Source of the DNA: Prostheceraeus crozeri
Taxonomy: Eukaryota > Platyhelminthes > Polycladida > Euryleptidae
DNA: 64,000 nt
Reading direction: 5' to 3'
NCBI GenBank assembly: GCA_907163375.1
Contig: CAJQUW010009236.1
Span: 1,178,001-1,242,000 of the forward strand
The notes below the pieces were generated by a model. It searched no databases. It was not told the origin of the DNA and was given only the letters and a program-made list of their open reading frames with translations. Every line of letters begins with the position of its first letter. The first letter of the stretch is position 1. This document shows positions 48,201-64,000 of the stretch, piece after piece. Both the position numbers and the translations under genes were made by a program.

Positions 48201-49903
48201 GGCCCTTGCAATCAGACAAAGGTGCGCTGTTGTTGTGTGTTATGTGATCCGAAACATGATACTCCTATATGAACATTTCAATGGGGATTAGTAAATTATT
48301 GAAGTGAGCTTACATTCTATATCAGATGAAAACATGATATGGAATTGCCTCCTCTCCTTCAATTTGCATGACGTAATTTATTTATTTATTTTCTACTCAT
48401 TTATGGTGACAACAAACACGAAAAAGATATCTACTAAACGCTCATACATTGTATAGCATCATTTAATCGTTTCTATATTTCATGATAGGGTGTTGCAGAC
48501 TTTTACTTTTGTCTTCATCATCATCATCAGTCTCGTGCATGTACCTCGCTTCGCTGTAAATCATCGACAATGTAAATATGTAATTATGCATCATATCTGC
48601 AATTCTCCCATCACGTCTGTAGTCATTTATTTGCATTTCTGGGTATTTTCTCCTGAAAACAAGACACATGAATTTTGAATTTTGACTATTCGAATTGATC
48701 ATTATAGGCCTACATACATGCCATATGAAACGTGACTTTATTATAAAATTTATTAATTGCACTAGTAATTTAGTTTTTTGAATATTTAGCATTTTTCTCG
48801 AATCAAACTTAGATTTTTCATAACTTATTGTGTTCAGTGGAGACCAAAATAATCTGCATAAGGCCCACCTTTGACCTTACTTGCATCGGCATTAGTCATA
48901 TTACTTATAGTATACTAAGTCGTTATTGCTCATTTGTAGAGGATGTAGACGAGATGAGATGTATTTTAATATTACATGTATAGGTATGTTACTTCGATTG
49001 CTCATCTATTTCACTCAGGCTGCTTTGACATCACTGATGAAGTTCGTGGGGGAAGACAATAAGACATCACGCAAAGCTATCCCATACGTTTTTTGTCAAG
49101 ATTCCGGTGACTAAATTATTTTTCTAAGATTGTGCTTGATCTAGCGGGATACTTAGAATTTAGATTGAATAGATTATTTTCTATTCAGATAGTGAAGTGC
49201 AAAAATCTGGGAACATCGCATTTGCATAATCAATAATCGGTCATATAAATACATTGATAACAATGCGCAATAATTCCTGATTAATTGATGCAAACTTATG
49301 TTTATTTCAGGACTGATGAATAAAAACGATAAATACCTACACGCCTACAGCTATGTTCGACAAAATATGATTGATAAAGACCAAAAGAACCAAAACTGGG
49401 AAATATTTATACTTCTTAATGCATGTACATGATGCACTTCCAGCACTTCTATGATGACAGATTTGGAGAACAATCTTGTAAGTAGATTATGAATACTTTT
49501 CATTCCTTGTCTGCGATCTTTTATGTGTTCTGATTTATTATGATGTTTATCGCAGAGTATCGCATTAGATATTAGGGTAGTTATAATTTGAATCTGAATA
49601 AACTGTAGAAGTGTGCTCTCAGTTTTAACTGAAATTAACAGACCTTTAATAAAAAAAGCAAGCTGGATTAACTGTAAATTTTCTATCACTGAATCTCAAA
49701 ATATTCCGATTCGGCACGATTCGGAATGGCGCGAAAATCGAATCTCGCCCGCCACTGCTGGAAGGCCATGTTTATGATCTATTTAAATCTATTTATTTTA
49801 GATATTCGAATGTGTAATATACACAGGAGTCATGATCTGTATTTAACGATGAGATTATAAAGAGCAGAAAGAAATATAGTTTAAGGAAACAAATACGCAA
49901 TAG
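45291..49903. other. Long stretch without a supported gene
   Basis: I examined the open frames at 45412, 47296, 48463 and 49351; none shows a domain motif or convincing splice context. TACATGTA words are frequent. Confidence 0.4.
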
Positions 49904-49988
49904 TATACACTAAAAGTCAAAAGACTTGTCACCCTTGCGCATTAGTTAACATTGTATGTGCGACAAGTTTTTTGGCTTTTAGTGTATA
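49904..49988. mobile_element. 85-bp palindromic mini-MITE
   Basis: TATACACTAAAAGTCAAAAG at the left is matched in inverse orientation by TTTTTTGGCTTTTAGTGTATA up to 49988, giving arms of about 28 bp with few mismatches and a loop of about 30 bp. TA at both edges is consistent with a Tc1/mariner-type target. It is too short to encode anything, and no parent element is present in the window. Confidence 0.65.
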
Positions 49989-51753
49989 TAAAAATAAATA
50001 AAGAACAAATAGAGCTACCAGGAAGATGAAAGCTCGTAACATGATATTTTTCAATACAAGGCTCAGGCTATAATCTTGAAATAGACATGGATTCAAAGAT
50101 GCGTAAAGCAGACGTATTCCTGAACATGTACAGAAAAGTTGGGTGAAGCAGTACTAGAATCAGTACTACATACTTGTAAATGTCGTGTCATGACACCAGA
50201 AATCATCCATTATGACTTTCTTTTCGTGTGCGCGAATCTGTATAAAACAGCAATATGTCTGGCATCGATATATTCTGGGCCTCGCTGCATCTCATAGAGA
50301 ATCACGGCAGAATGAAAATTACATTTACAGCACAAATGCACGAGTACATATCATGTATCGCAGAAGAGCGGACGGAATGGACACGTGACACGTGATTATA
50401 AAGCATGACATAGCACGCAGTATGTCGGTGGCCTGAATAAGACAATAGAAATTAAAGTCAAATTAGAGAAGAGATAAATTAAAAACAAATTCCTTCTGTA
50501 CACACAAGGACGGACGGCGAAAGTGTATGGCGACGGCCTCAGCAGTCGAGAGTTCAAACTTCCCACGGTAGTATTTGAGAGCTGTGAACTTATACTCTCT
50601 TCGAGGACAGGCAAGGAGGTGACGGGTAATGGCCGATGATGGAGCGGTCCTGCTGCTTCGATTTTCTCTCAACCATTTCGGGACATGCTCTGGCGTTGAC
50701 GAGGTAATTGTCAATTTAATATCTATCACCCAAACACACCCAGATCAAAGTGTTGACACACCCAGATACGGAAAGCATGAAAAGTGAGCATTTAAAAAGC
50801 TGTCAGAGACCATACGGGATCGAATGGACCGTCAACCAAATGAGCTTGGAGAGACTGAAGTGGGCGATGCAACAGTGTCACTGACGTGCTCACTGACGAT
50901 ATTGAATAAGTAATTGAAAGAGAAATTTCGAAAAGCATTCGAATATTCAATTGCGATTGTCAAAACAGTCAAAAATTGCTTAATTGCTATTGAAGCGTCT
51001 AGCAAATACAAAAATGACTCGGGATCCTGTGTGCAAAATCCCGGGATTTGAGGATTTGCAGAAGTACACGGGATTCTGGGATTGCAATTCTTAATTTACA
51101 TGGTCAACAACGCCACGCGTGACTAAATCATTCGAAACTCAAACCGTCACATGAACTTTGAAATGACCCGCTTGCTCTCCAAACCTCAATCACATTGAAA
51201 TTTCTGTAGTTTTTTCTGAAGAGCGGTGTGAGGCAGTCAATTATTCGTGAAGATTGTCTTTCTCTTTGACGTTTTGCTACGATAATTGTGGGAGAGATGA
51301 TCAAGTAGCAATCAGCCGCCTGATCGAAAGCGCATCTACAACGCCACTGAACAACCGGAAAAGCTTCATTTCAGCCTATATTTTCATTTACATGCCAAAT
51401 TCGTACCTGTAAGTGACATAAATTCATAAAAATGAGAGCCTTATTCATTAAAATGCCCTTTTATGATCATCATCTCTACAATAGTCTTAAAATAAAAGTC
51501 TGTAAATAGTCTTTCCTGTACAAATGTCAGATTTTGCATGTGTTTTAAAAAGGATAATATGCACACAGTCATAAAATATGGGACATGCTGAGGTCATTTC
51601 TTAAGAAGACGTAAGTATTGATGGTAATCACATAAAATACAATAGACAACTACTGTTTTAAGTTAATTTAATTTTCAGTACACAACTCAAAGTGCAACAA
51701 AACCTGAAATTCTGAAGTCGTCATTTTGCACGAAGATTTCGCTTCGTTTGATA
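49989..51753. other. No gene seen
   Basis: A cluster of CGGGAT/ATCCCG words lies at 51020-51080, too scattered to define an element. No coding sequence was found. Confidence 0.35.
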
Positions 51754-52507
51754 CTACACAATCTTACACCATTGGACACTGTAAATATGTCTCAACACAA
51801 GGTAGGACTCTTTCGGAAGCAGATCTTTAGCCACTTTTTCAACCATCCCTTCTTTAAATGCATCAACAAATGCCGAATTGTATCGCTTTATATCATTCAA
51901 CGACCAACTCATACGGATCAACTTGTCTCCATAACTCGTACCAGATGGAGCTCCCAGAAGACGGTAAGCAGTGGCATGCAGTTTGATAGTGCGTGATATC
52001 CGATCATTCATTGCGTCCTGCCAGGTTTGAATGAAAAACTTTCGGTAGTATTCATCCTCGTGCTCAATTCCCCAGTTCATAAAGATGTAGCCATCACAAA
52101 CACTCCTCTTGGCTTCAGGCATCTCTTAAATTCTTCAAAGTAATTGCTGTCATTGTCGAAATAATGTGCAGCAGTCGCCACTGTGATCAAATCCACACTT
52201 TCCAATGAACAAATTTTAGACAGCATTTCACCTCTTCCGATCACATATGCGATATTAAGGTAAGCACTCATCTCCTTGGCGAGCTCGATTTGAGCACCAG
52301 AAATATCCACTGCAATTAGACCCTCACAATACTCAGCCAATCTGACAGTGAATTGACCAGTGAATTGACATCCAACATCAACGATCAAAGGAATCTTGGT
52401 TTCTCCACGTGGCCACTCAGGATGCTGCTCATGATAATAATTCAATATAATCTATCTACATGTACGTCGCAGCTTACTCATAATTCTGCAGATAGTCCTT
52501 TGAACAT
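51754..52507 (-). pseudogene. Class I SAM-dependent methyltransferase pseudogene
   Basis: Read from ATG at 52507, the minus strand gives MFKGLSAEL and, after stops, ILNYYHEQHPEW, VDVGC, a LAEYCEGLIAVDISGAQIEL segment (motifs I-II), a GEMLSKICSLESVDLITVAT segment with AAHYFDNDSNYFEEFKR, and CLKPRGVFVMA. This is the order of a Methyltransf_11 protein of the small cytosolic DDB_G0268948/zgc:162396 kind, which moves methyl from SAM to a small, usually unknown, substrate. The total of about 250 codons is full length and uninterrupted by introns. It is broken: two stops lie in the first 25 codons, a frameshift lies near 52080-52120, and the glycine-rich SAM loop is replaced by CQFTGQFT from a 12-bp tandem duplication (52346-52369). 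The C-terminal frame (MNWGIEHEDEYYRKFF on) remains open to 51754. Confidence 0.7.
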
Positions 52508-53380
52508 TGGTAGTCGAACTCCGCATTTTTTTGTCACCCCAATATTTGCATGCTATATTTTCCGTTCTTGTGATGTTGGTGGGGAGCTGATGATTGAAAC
52601 ACTGATTAGTATGCCACACGTCGTTCTCTTATTAAAGGAGTGCTGAACCACACTACACGTTTTACTGCAGCTGTAGTCACAATCTCCATGCTTGATGTCA
52701 ATCAAAAACAATTCTTTAACTTAAAAGTGCAGAAGAATTTACTTGAAATTAAAAACCTACTGCTGCCTTTTGAAATTGGAGGCCCACGAGGCCTCTCGCG
52801 TGCCACTACTTCTAGCCGCGATCTTAACTTGGATGCATTGTCCATCAGTGTTCTAAGGTGCCGCCTTCAGTAGCGAAGATTGGATTGAGTAGGAGCCTAC
52901 GTAATCATTGTAAATATATAGTAAAGTGTGTGTTTGCTTACAGCTCAACCACTTGCAATGCCCCACTGATTGTTATCTGAGTCAACACTTTGATCTGGGG
53001 TGTGCAGAGCAGACACGAAGACAAATAAACATGGAAGGCGTGAAGATGATCTCGTCAGCTACAGAGGATGTAAGCAACTTTTCAACAATCAAAGGCAACA
53101 GATAATTATGAAATAAATTTGGAACATCACAACTTCTCTTGAAGTTCAGCAACTTCGACGAGCAATACATCAAAAGAATTAGAGAGAACCAGGGGCGTAC
53201 ACATTATTCATATATTATTTGATGAGCAGGGAATTATCAAATATAATATCGCAGTTAATATAATTAAGTTCAACATAACATTTTTCTAACTTTCAACAAA
53301 CTGATTTTGTTTCATTGTTGGAACACTTGAAACTAATGAAATCATTTGCCCTGAAGATGGAAGCTGTGGACATCCAAAGC
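52508..53380. other. No gene seen
   Basis: The frame at 52640-52873 has no recognised motif. Nothing else was found. Confidence 0.3.
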
Positions 53381-53590
53381 GCTGGCTTTGCTATAATAAA
53401 ATGGTTTGCAAGAATTGCATTTAAGTTCTCCCACAAGGAAGCAAAATCAGTTTATCGAAAATTAGAAAAATGCTATGTTAACCTTAATTATATTGACTGT
53501 GATATTTTATTTAATAATTCCTGTTTATCGAACAATTTGCTGCCAAATTTCACGAACTTTATATATATTATTATATCACTATTATATGTC
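53381..53590 (+). pseudogene. Possible Penelope-like N-terminal fragment
   Basis: The frame open from about 53315 contains YRKLEKCYVNLNYIDCDILF, then CLSNNLLPNFTNF. Many Penelope-like polyproteins begin with a block of the form K-x-x-LD-x-x-FL-x-x-C-x-x-x-x-LLPKF, and this agrees with it. No RT follows; the frame ends in a hydrophobic AT-rich tail. It could be an isolated 5' fragment of such an element or a chance resemblance. Confidence 0.35.
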
Positions 53591-53659
53591 TTATATGCAT
53601 TATTCATCTTATATAATAAGATGCAGACCAATTCTCAATTGATCATCTCTTGTTATTGA

Positions 53660-55779
53660 CAAGCTTGCAGAAAGCAGTAGGCGTTTGGGCTTCGTCGTAT
53701 CACCTCATTCGTGACTTTCGACCGATACTTCAATTTTTTAGTTAATGAAGTGTTATGAATTATGACCAAAACATTTTCACTTTGATACAAACTGTGTTCA
53801 TTTGCTAATTGAGCATTGATAACTAATAGCCACGAAAGTGGACGGGAAATAAACACGTATTGATACAGAGGCTTGTATGTATGACCTCAAGAATCCATTA
53901 TAATTGTAAAATTCTAACCCTTGATACCCGAGTCAAGCGGTAATGCTTATTTTAGATTGTTTCTGAATTAAATCTCGCCCCCCTTCGGTGTGCTCCTGGA
54001 GAGAACCCTTTCACCTTCTGTCTGATTCATCCTCATGCTCACATATTTTCATTTTTTGAATTTGCAGTTTCTGAAAGAAACGATTCTCAGTTTGACCTCT
54101 GTCCACCCTAAGCAACAACGGATACGAATATATGATAGCGCATTGAAAAACTAAGAAAATGGGATCTCGAATGTTGTATGGCTCATTAATGCAAAATGAG
54201 ATTAAACGACAGAAGAATCGATTGAAGTTTGACATAATTAAGTAGTCCGCTTAGTATTATCAACTCTGTGATACTGCCACACAGATATTTTTTATGCAAA
54301 TACTGTAAAAATCAAACAATCTTTTTATCAGGTGAACTATTTGCTACAATGACAATTTCAGAAACTGTACTGTTTGAACTTGCTTTCATAGTGGAAGAAA
54401 ATTGAAAAAATGTTGCGAAGATTTACTCGAGTGCGTGATAAATAATTCTTCCTTGCCTTCATGTTCCATTATGACCGTATTGAAGCTACTAAACAGTCCC
54501 AGAGAAAATTCTCGAGCACATTAAAACAAGGGAATACCAAATTCTCATCGAACCAATTACCACAAATCTCGATAAATAAACTCAGTGCTGTTGTTGTTGC
54601 AATGATGGCTGGGTTAATTGACACGATGAATCACCAGTGTAATGGAGTCATTAAAAAGGGAAGTAGCACGCAAAAGTAAGTTTATCCATGTGTTGTCTTC
54701 GTTCAATTATCGATGGCTTCGATGCATAGTTGAGCTGCTTGATACAGACATTATTTGAAATAGTTTTCATGTTGATGACTGAATGTTGTTCAAAGAGTCT
54801 GCAGTATTTGAGAAGTGATTTAATAGATGAGATGAAATTCATTCCTACATCACGCATTCGCATAATATCATTTGTTTTCCATTTTCTTATGAAAAAGTAT
54901 GCCTGATAAGCATCTATCACAATCGGGTTGCGATCAGTGTCATTCTAAGATGCAAGATAATTGAAGTCAAAGTCACTTTCTTTTCTTTGCAATGTTGATG
55001 GAAGAGAAGTTTAGACATGGTAAAATTTAGCTGCAGATTTCATTCTCTTTCCTCATTACATTTCAGTGAACTCTTCATGCGGTGCACTCCGGATTGGCAA
55101 TAATCGCGGTTGGACGGCTGTCCCGAGTAACCAACTTATGTTTTCGGAATCTCTGAATCAGCAAATAAGAATTTCGCAAACATCAAACAGGTTTTTTAAA
55201 AAAACAAAACATTGTGGTGCATGTATGGGACGTATCTGCATTGTTGTAGTACTTGAATATGGGAAGTGTCAAAATTAACTTTCGAATCAATCTCACTTAA
55301 CGAAGACTTTAAATGCTTGGCTGTCTGACAAGATTGTCTGGATAATGTAGACCAAATTGGAACATGATTCTGGACAACCACATAAAATAGAAATTTATTC
55401 ATTAGCAAATGATTCATTGTAATTCAAATTTGAGCCAACCAATTAATTGTTAATTGCAATTATTTGCCACGAATTACTTGTGTGTGGAGCAATTTTTGTT
55501 TGAATGAATTACTGGTTGATGCCCTGTTTTTCTTTGTTTAAAGTCACTCTGGCTTAGTTAGCGGTCTCGACCATATGTTTTCTCACAGTGATAGATAAAA
55601 AGAGGTTGCTTAAAGTAATTGTGTCCTTCTGTGTTTGTGTCTTCCTTCGCTCCATTGACTGTCTCGGTGTGGCTTTTGTTCGTCTTCGTGTGTTCAGTGG
55701 TTGGCTGGTTTTCGTTTTCACGTGAGCAAGTATTTTGATTGAATTATAGTTCGTGTGTATACATCGTAACGTACAAGCT
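53660..55779. other. No gene seen
   Basis: It holds short frames only, with no motif, no shared repeat and no RNA gene recognised. Confidence 0.35.
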
Positions 55780-56275
55780 ATCACGGCCATGAAGATTCCA
55801 TTCAAATTGTTCAGTCGGTTTGATGAAGCAGGTGATGTGGACAGATGGCTCGAGAGGCTGAAGAGTTACGCAAACTGCAGGGTGTGAAGGAAGATTTGGC
55901 TTCTATCACATCGTTGTTTCTCGACGTTGCTGCATATAAGTTCTACGAATAACTGAGTGCGACATGACCGCTGATGATGCATTATTGGAAAAGGCATTAA
56001 GAAATGTGTTCAACATTAATCCTTTCGTCGCGTTTGAGCAGCTGTGTAGTCGGACTTGGCATGAGGGTACTACTGTTGAGGTGTACATGGCACAGCAGCT
56101 AAGGATGCAGTGCCAGGTTGGAACTTTGGATGAGGCAAGAGAAGCTACCGACAGCTACATGTACATCGACGACATCATCGTGGGCAGAGACGTCGTCTCG
56201 GCAGAGATGGTAAAGCGCACATTGAACGATTCGGTTTGCGAGCAAAGCAGGTTGAAGCACTGACTAGTTCGCAGG
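55780..56275 (+). mobile_element. Ty3/gypsy-like LTR-retrotransposon fossil, broken
   Basis: A gag-like segment of the type FDEAGDVDRWLERLKSY, with an EGTTVEVYMAQQLR-like capsid-region helix further on, is followed closely by a short RT-like segment carrying a YIDDI motif. The bulk of pol is absent. No flanking long terminal repeats were recognised. It is clearly broken, with several breaks, and appears old. Family assignment rests on the gag-like segment and is moderately sure. Confidence 0.6.
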
Positions 56276-56870
56276 TCCTTGGTCTGTAAATGTTTGATTC
56301 TTCGTCGGGTTTTTCAATGGAGAAGAGATAGCGAGGTATCCGTGGTGTCTGAGGGAGAGGATTTGACGCGATCTGACTACTTGTCCGTCTGCAGCAAGCT
56401 TGTACGTCGTTATCCTGTGTGTGGCTGGTTGTGTGTTTATTGCAGTTGCGCAAAATGTCTGTGCGAAGGGTCTGCATGGAGAGACAAGGCCGGTGTCAGC
56501 GACACACAATAAATTGCTGATACTGATTGCTTATACTGACGCCAAGTACTAGTCCCGAGGAGCAGAAAGATCAACTTTCCATTGAACGTAATGCAATTTC
56601 AAGCCTGGATTCTGACGGATTAAATCATTGACACCACATTGAATGTACAGTCAGTGGATTTAGATCGTGAGAGGTCAAGCGATGTGAATGCTATTTCCAT
56701 TTGATGAATTTATTGAGTCAAAGATAGGTAATGATCACTTGGCAGTTGTTCAGTCTTCAATGTGATAACGACAGCTCGTCACAACGACGTGCGTTCCCTA
56801 ATACAACTTTCCTTACGCATTGCGTGCGCTTGGCCAATCACGCAAGCAAAAGGGAGACTGATATTTCCAC
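56276..56870. other. No gene seen
   Basis: This is spacer between the retroelement fossil and the CT microsatellite. It may include unrecognised parts of the fossil. Confidence 0.3.
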
Positions 56871-62784
<5,914 letters not shown>

Positions 62785-64000
62785 TTGACGGGTTTTTTTA
62801 TCGCTCCATTGCTAGAGGAATCCCTCCTCAAGTGTCGTCCACCTCAGGAACCAATTGCTGGGTACCACTCCGTTACTCTCTTGGTCCATCCTTCGTCTGT
62901 CTTGCGCATTATATGACCATGTCCATATGAGCCAATGTCCATTTACTTTTCAAGATGGCTAATGTGATGTCTTTCGACTTCGTCTGATCTCTGATCCACT
63001 CGTTCGTTTTGCGATCGCTGTTGTCGCTGATGGCTGTTACTGTTGTTGTCCATGTGGCTGCGCCGAGCACCATTGTTGGTACGTAGAGGATGCACTGGTT
63101 GGAGGCTTTAGTCTTCAGTCTTTGTGGCATGGACCGATTTCTAATTCGGTTGCCGAACTTTGCGAAAGCTCCCCAACCAGCCTTCATTTCTGTTGTTAAT
63201 TTCGGAAGTATTATTTCTGCTTGTATTCACTATCTGGCCGTGGCACCTGCGGTGCAGAACTTTTTTGCAGTTTCACATTTCCGATGGTGATGGCTCCCTG
63301 TCATGTTTGCTAGTTAAACTTAAAGATTGCCTTCGTTTTCATAGGATGTGTCCTCAGACCGGCTTCTGTACTTTTGTTACGAAGGTGGTCAATGAGCTCT
63401 TGTAGTTCATCAGGTGTGCGTGCCATTAATACAAGATCATCCACAAAGCGTTGGTTGGTGAGGAACTTTCCATCGATGTTAATTCCTTTGCATTCAAGAT
63501 TCATTCTCCGGTAAATTGCATCTTCGAGGCAGACATTGAACGAGTTTGGAGATACATTGTCTCCGTGTCTCATTCATCTGTTTAGATGCATGTTGTTGCT
63601 GTTTTCATGTAATCAATTTACTGATGTCGCATTCTGGAGGATGTGAGGATGTCAACGTATGGGTTCTCCCCCTTTGATTTTGAGTGCATCAAAGAGAGGG
63701 GCGAACTCGACTGAGTCGACAGCCTTTTCGTAGTCGATGAATGCCATACAGAGCGGGATGCTGAATTCTCTGCACTTTTCGATAAGTTGGGTGATAGCAT
63801 GCAAGTGGTCGATGGTGTGAGTGTTTAAGATGGTGCGTTAAAAAAAATTTGCAAAAAACCGGCAAGAGACTGATGGGCCTGTAGTTTCTCAAGTCAGCTT
63901 TGTCACCTGTTTTGTGGTGGAGAATGATGATGGCGTTTTTCCATGAGTCAGGTGTCTGGTTGTCAGCGATGCACCTGTTTGTTAAGTGTGTGAGAATCTC
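62785..64000 (-). mobile_element. RTE-clade LINE fragment, runs off the window
   Basis: On the minus strand, NYRPISLLPV (about 63880) starts the RT domain. RHGDNVSPNSFNVCLEDAIY and FVDDLVLMARTPDELQELID (63573-63400) give motif B and the catalytic Asp-Asp pair. GLRTHPMKTKAIF follows, and then the post-RT region WGAFAKFGNRIRNRSMPQ, LGAATWTTT, TNEWIRDQT and LKSKW (63187-62950). Frame changes between these pieces, and loss of about 100 bp near 62855 relative to the 7-kb copy, show it is dead. It probably continues 5' beyond the window edge. Confidence 0.8.

Noticed and set aside
49715-49758. Sequence ending CGCCACTG, like a hAT terminus CAGTGGCG
   Set aside because: No matching opposite end or 8-bp duplication could be found within a few kilobases.
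51020-51080. CGGGATCC/ATCCCGGGAT words resembling hAT subterminal arrays
   Set aside because: Too few and too scattered; no paired end.

Overview
This is metazoan nuclear DNA with no sign of bacterial gene packing. It is AT-rich and gene-poor, and it is crowded with fossil and near-intact transposable elements. Frequent TAGGCCTA and TACATGTA words, together with the element mix (Penelope-like, RTE, CR1/L2-like, Tc1/mariner, hAT, many TA-flanked MITEs), fit a marine invertebrate, perhaps an echinoderm or another invertebrate deuterostome. That assignment is inference; no sequence here fixes the species. I found no intact multi-exon host gene. The only recognisable host-type coding sequence is a decayed, intronless class I SAM-methyltransferase copy (about 51.75-52.51 kb, minus strand).

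Layout. 0-8 kb: a Penelope-like endonuclease fragment between long inverted arms with a 12-bp target duplication (3.12-4.29 kb), a CR1/L2-type LINE tail (5.64-6.45 kb) and an RTE LINE tail (6.95-7.56 kb). 8-13.5 kb: mostly featureless, with a possible tRNA-derived SINE head and one copy of a fold-back repeat. 13.6-20.8 kb: a nest of elements. One copy of a roughly 594-bp MITE family is split by a 5.9-kb element with terminal inverted repeats. That element holds a nearly intact Penelope-like retroelement (RT plus GIY-YIG endonuclease), an exon-like stretch and a 525-bp MITE. 23.7-25.6 kb: a decayed hAT transposon with perfect 8-bp target duplications. 27.4-34.1 kb: two LINE fragments of one related family, one split by an 857-bp MITE, followed by a structurally complete mariner with an open 352-residue transposase.

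35-40 kb: the complete copy of the 594-bp MITE, a 715-bp fold-back element and a broken Tc1-like transposon. 41.8-44.9 kb: a tandem array with an exact 1,127-bp period, 2.4 units long, whose last unit carries a 0.39-kb interruption and abuts an RTE fragment. 45.3-55.7 kb: mostly unassigned, with an 85-bp palindromic mini-element, the methyltransferase pseudogene and a possible Penelope N-terminal fragment. 55.8-56.3 kb: a broken Ty3/gypsy-like fossil. 56.87-57.95 kb: a (CT)n microsatellite of about 1.1 kb whose long open frames are artefacts. 62.8-64 kb: an RTE LINE running off the window end.

The genes here do not form a pathway; the window is best read as a stratified record of insertions. 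The parts most worth attention are the intact mariner, the near-intact Penelope element inside a larger inverted-repeat element, the recent 1.1-kb tandem array and the split MITE that gives an insertion order.
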